Source: UBA3937 sp050951585 (GTDB lineage Bacteria; Bacillota; Peptococcia; DRI-13; DTU073). Taken from it: a DNA stretch of 64,000 nucleotides. Positions 43,885 to 52,710 of the stretch are shown piece after piece. The translations under genes were made by a program, and so were the position numbers. Where the stretch lies: positions 1 to 64,000 of the forward strand of contig JBMNJI010000003.1 in the NCBI GenBank assembly GCA_050951585.1, given 5' to 3'. The notes under the pieces are model-generated. The model saw only the letters and a program-made list of their open reading frames with translations. It was not told where the DNA came from and ran no database searches. The first letter of the stretch is position 1; every line of letters begins with the position of its first letter.

Positions 43885-43913
43885 AACCCTCACCTCAAAA
43901 GGTGAGGGTTTTT
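43885..43913 (+). terminator. Terminator of the oxygen-stress cluster
   Basis: An 11-bp stem AACCCTCACCT (43885-43895) with AGGTGAGGGTT (43900-43910), loop CAAA, T-run. Confidence 0.9.
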
Positions 43914-43995
43914 CGCATCCTTTATTGCGGCATACTGTAAAGAGGGTCTATTCATATCGCATGAATGCAAGTAAAATGGTAGAGCTCCGGATGAA

Positions 43996-45663
43996 TTAAA
44001 TTGTGATGGTATTGCCGTCGAATTTGGTAAAGGAGAAGCCGGCGCAGTCTTCGTTATAGGTATTACGGTAATCCTGCAGGATGCCTATCGCCACTGCTTC
44101 CCCCAGTTCCATTCCGGCGGTGTTGTCAGAACGCCAGTGGATACCGGCAAAATTGCGGCCCATGGTGATATTGGCGGCCAGTTTGTTTAATTCTCCGCCA
44201 ATTGTTAACTCACCGTCGTGATAAGGAAGAAGCGAGAGACCGTCAGGGCTGGCCATTACCGGCTCAGGAAGAACAAAGGATTCCTTGAAAAAGGCTTTGA
44301 GCATTGTTACCCCTGCACCGATAAATGCCGCATGACCGGACGGATACGCCGGATGAGTGGGGCTTCCTTCCGGAAAACCTTGGGGCAGTAAATAGGAACC
44401 ATATTTGCCGAAAATCTGGCAAAGCGCTTTGGAAGTGAGCACTTCATCCGAAATGGGGTAATCAGCTGCCCCGATTAGTTTATTGTGGATGGCCCCTCCG
44501 AATTCTTCCGGTCTGAGGCGGCGATGAACGAGCCATTTTTGGAACCAGGCCGCGATGAGAGCCGCCCGCGAGGCACGCGCCACAAAATCCAGGATATGCG
44601 GCGCTCCGAAAACCGAAAAGCCGGTTTGGGTAGGTGAAGAAAGATAGGGATTTGAAAGTGCTAAAGCGTTTTGTCCTAAACTAAGCAGGATCAGGCAAGC
44701 GCCAAGTGTGGCCTGGAAGGAGAAGTCCCTGTTGACATATTCACTCAAGTCACGGCCGTTGCGCAGGAAAACGGGGGTATTCGTGTAGATAATTTTCCCT
44801 GAGGGGAGTTTTCCGTTTTGCACATTTAACCATTCGGCATAGTCGGTTAAAAAGGCTTGCATTGGGACCGGTGCATTATACCGTTGGGTGATGGTTGTGC
44901 TGCCGAAAGGGATATTCTGATAAAGAAATTGGGAGAGATACGGGCCATCAAGGGCACCGGGCAGGTCATAGCGGAACAGGGTTTCCGGGGTTACCGCGCC
45001 GTCAACTTTTAGCCCGCGGAAGTCCGAAAGGGCGGATAATTCAGTGGCGGCATCTTGAATTTGCGGATTAACAGTATATTGTTGAAAAGGGACATCCCTG
45101 GTCAGTGCCTGCCAATATAGTTCGACCATTTCGCCAGCCAGCCAGGCACTATTGAAGGGTGGAGCGGCCGGAATACTTAGATGATGGGAGTCAGGTCCTA
45201 CCATTTCAAAGGCATAGGCCGCCTGAGGATTGGCAAGTTTGGCGGTTCCCCCCAAAGGGATAGCGTCCAAAGATTCCGAAGTCCCGGAAATCAGCGCTTC
45301 AAGATACTCCTGATATGCACAGGCGTTCACCTGCCCGAGTTGATTGTGGGGGAGCGCTTTCGTATAGTTGCCGATTCTTGTTGGATAGATTAACTCATCA
45401 TTATTAGCCTGATGCCCCGAAAGAGGCAGGTTTTTCTGGAAAAGGGCAGCCTCCACACGAAGCTGAAACGCCTTTTGCCGTCGTTCTCCCGGGTTCGCTG
45501 GGCAAATTGTGCAAAGGTTTACTTGATAATCACCTGTTGATTTTGGATAATGGTCTGCCGCGTCCGGCTTTTTGGCAGTCAATTCTTTATTTTTAGCGGG
45601 GAATTGGTATTGCGGGATTGATCCTTTTATTTTCGATGAATGGGCTATCAAACCCCAACTCAT
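43996..45663 (-). CDS. Vanadium-dependent haloperoxidase/PAP2-like protein
   Basis: 555 residues. The C-terminal half carries the vanadate or phosphate pocket of the haloperoxidase/PAP2 superfamily: KWLVHRRLRPEEFGG (K-x7-RP, about 390-404), PSGHAAF (about 446-452) and GRNFAGIHWRSDN (about 510-522). The algal-type spacing suggests a haloperoxidase fold, but phosphatase activity is not excluded. No signal peptide. AAGGAGG precedes ATG 45663. Function in an anaerobe is unclear; monocistronic. Confidence 0.85.
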   Translation of the reverse strand: MSWGLIAHSSKIKGSIPQYQFPAKNKELTAKKPDAADHYPKSTGDYQVNLCTICPANPGERRQKAFQLRVEAALFQKNLPLSGHQANNDELIYPTRIGNYTKALPHNQLGQVNACAYQEYLEALISGTSESLDAIPLGGTAKLANPQAAYAFEMVGPDSHHLSIPAAPPFNSAWLAGEMVELYWQALTRDVPFQQYTVNPQIQDAATELSALSDFRGLKVDGAVTPETLFRYDLPGALDGPYLSQFLYQNIPFGSTTITQRYNAPVPMQAFLTDYAEWLNVQNGKLPSGKIIYTNTPVFLRNGRDLSEYVNRDFSFQATLGACLILLSLGQNALALSNPYLSSPTQTGFSVFGAPHILDFVARASRAALIAAWFQKWLVHRRLRPEEFGGAIHNKLIGAADYPISDEVLTSKALCQIFGKYGSYLLPQGFPEGSPTHPAYPSGHAAFIGAGVTMLKAFFKESFVLPEPVMASPDGLSLLPYHDGELTIGGELNKLAANITMGRNFAGIHWRSDNTAGMELGEAVAIGILQDYRNTYNEDCAGFSFTKFDGNTITI

Positions 45664-45746
45664 ATATATTCCTCCTTATTCATGTTGAACTAAGTTTTTG
45701 AAAAAACCTGTACACTATTATATGAAAAAGAGACCCAGGATGAGAC

Positions 45747-45833
45747 AATCAAGGTGCCCGCCGGTAAATCGGAAGAATCAGGGCGCCCGCCGGTAAACCG
45801 GAAGAATCAAGAGCGGCGGCCGGTAAATCGAAG
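45747..45833. repeat. Three 29-bp tandem repeats with hairpin cores
   Basis: Units start at 45747, 45776 and 45805 (AATCA ... GCCGGTAAAnCGGAAG). The core CCGGTAAACCGG or CCGGTAAATCGG keeps pairing ability by a G-U substitution in copy 1. The rest of the 325-bp gap 45664-45988 holds only a minus-strand terminator. Confidence 0.8.
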
Positions 45834-45913
45834 AGCGTTCAGTTGAGGCAATAGTGCAACGAAATGCTTTCTATCTTGCGGCTAATTGAAAAAGAAAGAC
45901 AATTGTAAAGAAA

Positions 45914-45947
45914 GAAATAAAAAAGAAATCTCCTGCACGGAGATTTC
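45914..45947 (-). terminator. Terminator of the calcium-binding-like gene
   Basis: On the minus strand GAAATCTCC pairs with GGAGATTTC (45939-45947 and 45925-45933), followed by a T-run (A-run at 45914-45924 on the plus strand). Confidence 0.75.
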
Positions 45948-45988
45948 CATAGAAGGGAGATCAATTCATATCATCAGAATTCGGGTCT

Positions 45989-47050
45989 TTAGATGGCGAG
46001 ATTAATATGCTGAATTGTGCCGACACTACCGTTTTCTTTGAGGAAGATCCCGCTTCTTTGCACTTCACCGTTTAGTTGGTTATGGTCGCCTTTTATCTCA
46101 AAAGGGGTGTTGATGTTACCAAGGTAAATTGCGCCGATGCCTTTTTGGCCTAAGGCAAACAGTTGGTCGCAACCATTTTCATCTTTTGTCCAGATTTGCA
46201 GCCTTGTGAAAATGGGGTCGTTTTCATCAATCCAACCATTGGCATCCAGATCGTATTGGGCCAGGTCGGCGAAGCCATTACCGGAGCGGGTTCCAAAAAG
46301 TTCACTGCCGTCATTGATTATGCCGTCATTATTGTGGTCAAGAGCCAGAAAACCGCTGTGTGCCTTTAAAAAGGAAATCTGGTCTAAAGTACCGTTAGCA
46401 TCTAGGTCGAAGGAAAATTTAGTGCTTGTTAATTCAGCGGCAGTGCCCTCAAAGTTTACTACCAGCGGGTCAACGAGGGCATCTCCCGCCGCAAAATGCA
46501 CCTCGGTATGCGAGACAAATTCCCTGCTCATGGTTAGGGACAGGTCAAGGGCGATTGTCTGTCCGTCTTTTGTCATGACCAGGCCTTTGGCGGAAAAAGA
46601 CATCCGTTCCTGCTCAAAATGGGTTTCTCGGTAATCGTAACGAATGCCCCAGCCTAACCGGGGAGTGTTTGGCCCGGCTTGTCCAGGGATAGTAATTGCT
46701 TTAATTTCTTTACCGTCCTTAAAATTCATAGTGGGAAGATGGATTTTAAACTTTTTCCCGGTGAGCTTACTGATAAAGGTTTCCAGTAAGGTGATTTTCA
46801 TTTGTTCCTCAGCGCTCACGGGTAATTCTGCGGCTTCTTCCGGAAGTAGCGGCTGGGTATTTTCTAATGTATCCATGCGCAACTGAGTGTTGTTTTGCAT
46901 AAATTCAAGCATTTTTTTCGCATTAGCCGATATTTCCAGATAATCAATCCGGGTATTATTAAACCACATATTTAGCGATTCGCTTTTCTCGGTATATTCG
47001 TTTTTACTGTGTTGGCAATTAAGCAAAATGGTAGAGTTCTGGATTTTCAT
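45989..47050 (-). CDS. Hypothetical protein with EF-hand-like calcium sites
   Basis: 353 residues, no signal peptide or membrane segment. The C-terminal part (about 215-300) has calcium-loop-like motifs DLDANGTLD, LDHNNDGIINDGSELFG and DLDANGWIDENDP, the pattern seen in many bacterial VCBS/RTX-associated proteins. The N-terminal half (coil-like, Glu/Gln-rich) is not recognised. The function is unknown. RBS GGGGGAAG precedes ATG 47050. Confidence 0.8.
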   Translation of the reverse strand: MKIQNSTILLNCQHSKNEYTEKSESLNMWFNNTRIDYLEISANAKKMLEFMQNNTQLRMDTLENTQPLLPEEAAELPVSAEEQMKITLLETFISKLTGKKFKIHLPTMNFKDGKEIKAITIPGQAGPNTPRLGWGIRYDYRETHFEQERMSFSAKGLVMTKDGQTIALDLSLTMSREFVSHTEVHFAAGDALVDPLVVNFEGTAAELTSTKFSFDLDANGTLDQISFLKAHSGFLALDHNNDGIINDGSELFGTRSGNGFADLAQYDLDANGWIDENDPIFTRLQIWTKDENGCDQLFALGQKGIGAIYLGNINTPFEIKGDHNQLNGEVQRSGIFLKENGSVGTIQHINLAI

Positions 47051-47237
47051 TTTGCTTCCCCCTCGTAGTTAATTTTTTTGTAATGGTCGAAATGATTCTA
47101 ATATATATATCGGAAAAGAACGGCCAAATGTTTAGCCTATAAGCAAAAAAGAGTAATAATGGCTGAATAATTTTTGAAAAATAACCATAAAGGCCAAAAA
47201 TTATTGAAAAGCCGGAATGTTATTAACTGGAAAAATA

Positions 47238-47267
47238 TTGCAATCCTATTCTATCCTGTGATACAAT
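47238..47267 (+). promoter_or_regulatory. Promoter of the GT-A-like gene
   Basis: TTGCAA (47238-47243), 18-nt spacer and TACAAT (47262-47267) with an extended TG at 47259-47260. An 11-bp perfect inverted repeat (47166-47176 with 47195-47205) lies just upstream. Confidence 0.55.
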
Positions 47268-47313
47268 TGAAAAAGGTATAAATGATACCGGAAGTAATAA
47301 GGAGGGTTAAAAA

Positions 47314-48588
47314 TTGGATACGGGTAAAACAATCCGCATGGGGATTGGCTTTGCGACCGGACGAAGAAGTTTTCAGAAGGTGCTGAAAACCCATCTGTAT
47401 AACTGGCAGGAAACCGAATTGGCGCAAAGAATAGGAGTACGGCTCAGTCTTTTGGTGGCGTATGATTTAAAATATTCCCACACAAAACGTACTGATTATA
47501 CTAACGTGCGACCCGAATTGTTAGATTTGCTCGAAGGTACTTATTTTATCGGAAAATATACGGTACAAAGAGAGGTTGAGCAGTTGATCACCGAAGGCGT
47601 GCTGAATGAAAAGGAGGCACGGCTTTTCTTAAGTAGCGGGTATGCCGCGCAGCGCAATGCCGTCTTATATACGGCCATGAAAAAACAGTTGGATTACCTG
47701 ATCTTTTTTGATGATGACGAATATCCTGTGGCCGTAACCAATACCAGGTCTACCGCGATTTGGGGCGGTCAGCATGTTATTTCTACCCATCTTGATTATA
47801 TTGGTCAAGCCGATATTACGCACGGTCATCATTGTGGGTATATTTCGCCGATCCCGCAAATAGAATTTAATGGCACATTGTCGGAAAACGACTTTCGTAT
47901 TTTTATTGAAGCAATCAGTAATGATATTATCAACTGGGATTCTATTCGGGCGATCATGGATAATGGCGGTGTTACCTATGCCGACACAAAGATCCTGGTC
48001 GGTCAGACAGTTGAGGAGGTGCCGGAGGTTAATCACACCAAGTTTATTTCGGGAGCAAACTTATGCATCAACTTAACAGAGCCGGAACGGGTCATGCCGT
48101 TCTATAATCCGCCCAGGGCCCGTGGGGAAGATACCTTTTTAAGCACCTGTTTAAGTGAACACAGGGTTTTGCGGGTTCCCTGCTATACGTTCCATGATGG
48201 CTTTGCGACCTATAATCACTTGCTGGATGGGGTTTTGCCCATTCGTTTGAATTATATCCGTGCTGATTCGGAAAAGATTATCACGCGCTTTTACAACGCC
48301 TGTATTGGTTGGATCCGTTACAAACCGCTGCTGTTATATATCACGCAACGAGAAAAATATGAAGAAAAGATCATGATGATGCGGGCACAGCTAATGGCCA
48401 CTTTGCCAAAAATATGCGCATATTTTCACCGGGAGGATTTCATGAAAGTATTAGACGAGCTGGATTATTATAGCAAAAACGTGGAGAAGCATTATCGCGA
48501 ATATCTGGAAACACAACGTATCTGGGCTAACATCCGTACTTACCTGCAAGGGGGGTGGGATAGAGAAAATCAGATTGTCAATATCTAG
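47314..48588 (+). CDS. Putative GT-A-fold glycosyltransferase
   Basis: Cytoplasmic-looking protein of 424 residues; not assigned to a named family. The segment LDYLIFFDDDEYPVAV (about 131-146) looks like a strand ending in the DxD metal site of GT-A enzymes, and RARGEDTFLSTCLSEHRV (about 271-288) resembles the acceptor-side ED motif. The C-terminal 120 residues are helical. TTG start at 47314, 6-7 nt after AAGGAGG. No sugar-pathway genes are adjacent, so acceptor and pathway are unknown. Confidence 0.6.
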   Translation: MDTGKTIRMGIGFATGRRSFQKVLKTHLYNWQETELAQRIGVRLSLLVAYDLKYSHTKRTDYTNVRPELLDLLEGTYFIGKYTVQREVEQLITEGVLNEKEARLFLSSGYAAQRNAVLYTAMKKQLDYLIFFDDDEYPVAVTNTRSTAIWGGQHVISTHLDYIGQADITHGHHCGYISPIPQIEFNGTLSENDFRIFIEAISNDIINWDSIRAIMDNGGVTYADTKILVGQTVEEVPEVNHTKFISGANLCINLTEPERVMPFYNPPRARGEDTFLSTCLSEHRVLRVPCYTFHDGFATYNHLLDGVLPIRLNYIRADSEKIITRFYNACIGWIRYKPLLLYITQREKYEEKIMMMRAQLMATLPKICAYFHREDFMKVLDELDYYSKNVEKHYREYLETQRIWANIRTYLQGGWDRENQIVNI

Positions 48589-48659
48589 CCAATGTATAAT
48601 ATTGACGATATACGCATATTTATACGGACAGACAGAGCGGATTTATGCAAAAAAAAACA

Positions 48660-48688
48660 TTGCATATCTCGTTAGTAAATCATAAAAT
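48660..48688 (+). promoter_or_regulatory. Promoter of the liv operon
   Basis: TTGCAT (48660-48665), 17-nt spacer, TAAAAT (48683-48688), about 57 nt before the livK start. Confidence 0.6.
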
Positions 48689-48744
48689 GTTAGTTAAGAT
48701 TCAATATCAATAATTATTTTATGAAGGTGGTGTTTTTTCTAATC

Positions 48745-49911
48745 ATGAAAAGAGCTTTAATGTTCTTACTCACGCTCGTTTTCGCAATGGCTCTGGTCGC
48801 CGGTTGCGGAGACAAAACAACCGGGGATACCGAAACAGTAAAAATCGGCATCAACTACGAGTTAAGTGGTGACGTCGCTTCTTATGGTGAAGCATCTGTA
48901 GACGGTATTATGATGGCATTTGATGAAATTAATGCTGCTGGCGGAATTAATGGAATGCAAATCGCACCTGTAAAAGTTGACAACAAGTCAGAGACTGCCG
49001 AAGCAACAGCATTGGCTACCAGACTGATGACTCAGGAAGGGGTTGTAGCTTGCCTTGGACCGGCTACATCCGGTAGTTATATGGCGACAATTCCTGTTGC
49101 TATGGCGAACAAAGTCCCGATTATATCGGCTTCTGCCACAGCAGACGAAGGTGTTACTGTAGACAAGAACGGAAAGGTCAATGAATATGTTTTCCGTCTT
49201 TGTTTTAATGATTCCTTTCAGGGAGTTACGATGGCCAATTTTGCTCTAAACAATCTTCAGGCCAAAAAAGCGGTCATTATTCAGGATAAATCCAGTGATT
49301 ACGCGGCCGGCTTGGCGAAGAATTTCAAAGAAACCTTTACGGCGGCCGGTGGAGAAATCGTGGCTGAAGAAGGCTATGTAGCCAAGGATAAAGACTTTAA
49401 TGCCATTCTTACTAAAATTAAAGGAAAAGAATTCGACGTAATCTTCCTCCCGGGCTATTATCAGGAGGCAGGCTTAATCATTAAACAGGCTCGCGACCTT
49501 GATATTACTGCTCCGGTTCTTGGCGCCGATGGGTTTGACTCGCCGGTTCTCCTTGAATTAGCCGGACCCGAAGCTTTGAATGATGTGTATTTCTCCAACC
49601 ATTATTCTTCTTTAGATCAGGATCCATTGGTACAGAACTTTATCAAAGATTTTAAAGAGAAATACGGTAAGGATCCTAATGCTTTCCATGCTCTTGGTTA
49701 TGACCTTGGCAAATACATTGCCGATGCGGTTGAGCGGGCCGGTTCAACCGATTCTGAACAGATCAAAGATGCTTTAGCTAATACGGAAAACTTTGTGGGC
49801 GTAACCGGTTCCTTTAGCATGGGTGCTGATCATAACCCGATCAAATCAATTGTTGTTATTGGTTTGGAAAATGGTGTTCAGGCTTCCAGCGTGAAGGTAG
49901 AACCTAAATAA
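48745..49911 (+). CDS. livK: ABC transporter substrate-binding lipoprotein (LivK-like)
   Basis: 388 residues from ATG 48745; lipobox LVAGC at about residue 20, so a membrane-anchored binding protein. Periplasmic-binding-protein fold type I: VKIGINYELSGDVASYGEASVDG, LGPATSGSYMA, and the hinge GADGFDSPVLLELAG. The ligand class is branched-chain amino acids or related amides/urea; specificity is not readable. The earlier in-frame ATG 48721 has no RBS. Confidence 0.92.
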   Translation: MKRALMFLLTLVFAMALVAGCGDKTTGDTETVKIGINYELSGDVASYGEASVDGIMMAFDEINAAGGINGMQIAPVKVDNKSETAEATALATRLMTQEGVVACLGPATSGSYMATIPVAMANKVPIISASATADEGVTVDKNGKVNEYVFRLCFNDSFQGVTMANFALNNLQAKKAVIIQDKSSDYAAGLAKNFKETFTAAGGEIVAEEGYVAKDKDFNAILTKIKGKEFDVIFLPGYYQEAGLIIKQARDLDITAPVLGADGFDSPVLLELAGPEALNDVYFSNHYSSLDQDPLVQNFIKDFKEKYGKDPNAFHALGYDLGKYIADAVERAGSTDSEQIKDALANTENFVGVTGSFSMGADHNPIKSIVVIGLENGVQASSVKVEPK

Positions 49912-49951
49912 GCAAAAAGGCAAAAAAAGAATTAAAAAGCATGAAACAAAT

Positions 49952-49988
49952 GGAAGGTCAGTTATCGGATGATAATTGACCTTCCTTT
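49952..49988 (+). promoter_or_regulatory. Intercistronic stem-loop after livK
   Basis: A 15-bp stem (49952-49966 with 49971-49985, one G-U pair) and GGAT loop, followed by only three T. It probably acts as a partial terminator or mRNA stabiliser, giving more binding protein than permease. Confidence 0.65.
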
Positions 49989-50065
49989 CATTGACTTCAG
50001 GTTTTAAAAGGTCTAAAATAAATAGGTTAGAATGACTAATTTTAAGAATCTGGAGGTGCATAATA

Positions 50066-50944
50066 TTGGATCAATTTTTGCAGCAGGTGGTAAACGGCAT
50101 TTCACTAGGTAGCATATATGCACTGATTGCCTTAGGATATACCATGGTTTATGGCATTATTAAACTGATTAACTTTGCACACGGCGATGTGTATATGATC
50201 GGCGCCTTTGTTGGGTTTGCGGTAATTACTTATGCGAAAATGAGTTTTTTGCCGGCCTTGCTCATTTCGATGATTGCCTGTGCGGTGATTGGCGTGGTAA
50301 TCGAAAAAGTGGCCTATAAGCCGTTACGGAATTCCACGAGGATTGCCGCTCTGATTACCGCGATTGGTGTATCTTTGTTATTGGAATATGTCATGATGTT
50401 TTTTGTGGGCGCGGAGGTGCGTTCCTATCCTAAAGTGTTATCGGATACCGCTTACCATCTGGGCAGTGTCGTCATTAATATGCAGCAGCTTTATATTGTG
50501 CTTACCGCTATTGCGCTGATGATTCTGCTGCAGTTTATCGTGCATCAAACGAAAACAGGGAAAGCCATGCGGGCAGTGTCAATCGACCCTGATGCGGCCC
50601 AGTTAATGGGGATTAAGGTTGACAGTACGATTTCTTACACCTTTGCCATTGGTTCAGCTTTTGCGGGTGCAGCGGGGGTTCTGGTAGGGATTTATTATAA
50701 CTCCATTGATCCGCTGATGGGCATTATGCCCGGCCTTAAAGCTTTTGTTGCCGCAGTTTTTGGCGGTATTGGCAGTATCCCAGGAGCGATGATCGGCGGA
50801 TTGGCCATCGGGACGATGGAGACCTTTGTCTCCGGTTATGGTAATTCGATGTATCGTGATGCGGCCGTCTTTTTGTTCCTGATCATTATTCTGATTATCA
50901 GACCGAGCGGCTTGCTGGGCAAGAATACAAGAGAGAAGGTGTAA
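50066..50944 (+). CDS. livH: Branched-chain amino-acid ABC permease LivH
   Basis: Membrane permease of 292 residues, about eight helices; the N-terminus FLQQVVNGISLGSIYALIALGYTMVYGIIKLINFAHGD is the LivH hallmark (quoted in part) and GIKAFVAAVFGGIGSIPGAM-type sequence is the ABC-contact loop (GLKAFVAAVFGG, about 225-236). TTG start at 50066 after GGAGGTG. Pairs with LivM. Confidence 0.95.
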   Translation: MDQFLQQVVNGISLGSIYALIALGYTMVYGIIKLINFAHGDVYMIGAFVGFAVITYAKMSFLPALLISMIACAVIGVVIEKVAYKPLRNSTRIAALITAIGVSLLLEYVMMFFVGAEVRSYPKVLSDTAYHLGSVVINMQQLYIVLTAIALMILLQFIVHQTKTGKAMRAVSIDPDAAQLMGIKVDSTISYTFAIGSAFAGAAGVLVGIYYNSIDPLMGIMPGLKAFVAAVFGGIGSIPGAMIGGLAIGTMETFVSGYGNSMYRDAAVFLFLIIILIIRPSGLLGKNTREKV

Positions 50945-50950
50945 ACGCAA

Positions 50951-51904
50951 ATGATGAGAGTATTGACCAAAAAGAACCTGCTTATCTTAGGCGTCATTTT
51001 ATTAACCTTTGCCCTTGTCCAGGGTCTCATGTCGGTCGGGATTATCAGTAGTTTTCATGAAATTACCCTGGCCACAATCTGCATCAATATTATACTGGCT
51101 GCAAGCTTGAATCTGGTGACCGGATTTACCGGGCAGTTTTCGTTGGGCCATGCGGGCTTTATGTCCATCGGAGCGTATGTTTGTGCACTAGTCGTGATGC
51201 GCTATGACTCTGTCGAGGGTTTTCTCTTAGGGGTCCTTGCCGGTGCGCTGGCGGCGACGATTGTGGGGGTTTTAATCGGCATGCCTACTTTGCGCCTGAA
51301 GGGTGATTATCTGGCTATCGCCACATTGGGCATGGCCGAGATTATCCGTGTTGTTTTCCTGAACCTGGAGATCACGAACGGGGCGGCCGGACTAAGCGGG
51401 ATTCCCCGGTATACCAACTGGTTCTGGATGTATCTTTTTGTAGTTTTAACCATTGTCCTTATTAATAACTTTATTAGATCTTCTTACGGACGTGCCTGTA
51501 TTTCCATTCGTGAGGATGAGATTGCGGCAGAATCCATGGGGATTAACACCACTAAGTATAAGGTGATGGCTTTTGCGATTGGCGCTTTTTTTGCCGGAGT
51601 AGCGGGAGCCCTGTTTGCCTCTTACTTTTATTTTCTCAAACCTAATACCTTTGGTTTCCTAAAGTCGATTGATATTTTGGTCATCGTTGTTTTAGGCGGG
51701 ATGGGGAGTATCACCGGATCAGTTATTGCGGCGATCCTGCTGGCCCTGATCTCTACCTTTTTACAATCTTTTACCGAGATCAGGATGATTCTTTATTCCT
51801 TAATGTTGGTCGCGATCATGATTTTCCGTCCGCAAGGGTTGATGGGCACAAAAGAAATCACCGATCTCTTTAAATTCCGGAAGAAAAATGAGAGAATAGA
51901 GTAA
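50951..51904 (+). CDS. livM: Branched-chain amino-acid ABC permease LivM
   Basis: Second permease subunit, 317 residues. LVTGFTGQFSLGHAGFMSIGAY (in part, about 54-75) and GLSGIPRY are typical, and VVLGGMGSITGSV (about 250-262) is the ATPase-contact loop. It starts 7 nt after livH; ATG 50954 is an alternative. Confidence 0.95.
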   Translation: MMRVLTKKNLLILGVILLTFALVQGLMSVGIISSFHEITLATICINIILAASLNLVTGFTGQFSLGHAGFMSIGAYVCALVVMRYDSVEGFLLGVLAGALAATIVGVLIGMPTLRLKGDYLAIATLGMAEIIRVVFLNLEITNGAAGLSGIPRYTNWFWMYLFVVLTIVLINNFIRSSYGRACISIREDEIAAESMGINTTKYKVMAFAIGAFFAGVAGALFASYFYFLKPNTFGFLKSIDILVIVVLGGMGSITGSVIAAILLALISTFLQSFTEIRMILYSLMLVAIMIFRPQGLMGTKEITDLFKFRKKNERIE

Positions 51905-51918
51905 AGGAGGAGCCAAGC

Positions 51919-52710
51919 ATGCCATTGCTTTCAATTGAGAAATTAACCAAGTCCTTTGGCGGACTCACTGCCGTATCAAATGTATCAATGTACCTGGACA
52001 AGGGCGAGCTCGTCGGTTTAATCGGGCCTAATGGCGCCGGCAAGACAACTCTATTCAATCTGCTGACTGGCGTATATGAACCAACTTCGGGCAATATCAA
52101 ATTGCAGTTGGAGGAGAAGCAGGAAGCACGAGAGATTGGTGGGTTAAAGCCATATAATGTGACCAAAGCCGGCTTGGCGCGTACCTTCCAGAATATTAGA
52201 CTTTTTAAAGATTTAACTGTGCTCGACAATGTGCGTATTGCGATGCATCAGAATATCCAGTATAAGCTGACCTCAGCTTTCATCCATTTAAATAAATTTC
52301 ACAACGAGGAAACTAGATTAAGAGAGGAAGCAGAACGGCTGCTGGACATATTTCAATTAGCTAATAAGAAGGACGAATTAGCAAAAAACCTTCCTTATGG
52401 GGAACAGCGGCGCTTGGAAATTGCCAGAGCGTTGGCTACAAAACCCGTAATTTTACTGCTGGATGAACCGGCGGCGGGGATGAATCCTCAAGAGACAGCT
52501 TCACTGACAGAGACGATTGAGTGGATCCGGAAGGAATTTAATTTAACGATTCTCTTAATCGAACATGATATGTCTTTGGTCATGAAAATTTGCGAGCGGA
52601 TTTATGTCCTTGACTACGGGATGATGATTGCTTCCGGTAAACCGGCCGAGATTAGAGCCAATAAGCGGGTTATTGAGGCGTATCTGGGGGAGGAGGTTAG
52701 CCATGCTTGA
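51919..52710 (+). CDS. livG: Branched-chain amino-acid ABC ATPase LivG
   Basis: Cytoplasmic ATPase of 263 residues. Walker A GPNGAGKTT (about 37-45), signature YGEQRRLEIARAL, Walker B ILLLDEPAAGM and the LivG-specific long insert (about 60-140) with ARTFQNIRLF. AGGAGG 7 nt before ATG. The end overlaps the livF start. Confidence 0.96.
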   Translation: MPLLSIEKLTKSFGGLTAVSNVSMYLDKGELVGLIGPNGAGKTTLFNLLTGVYEPTSGNIKLQLEEKQEAREIGGLKPYNVTKAGLARTFQNIRLFKDLTVLDNVRIAMHQNIQYKLTSAFIHLNKFHNEETRLREEAERLLDIFQLANKKDELAKNLPYGEQRRLEIARALATKPVILLLDEPAAGMNPQETASLTETIEWIRKEFNLTILLIEHDMSLVMKICERIYVLDYGMMIASGKPAEIRANKRVIEAYLGEEVSHA

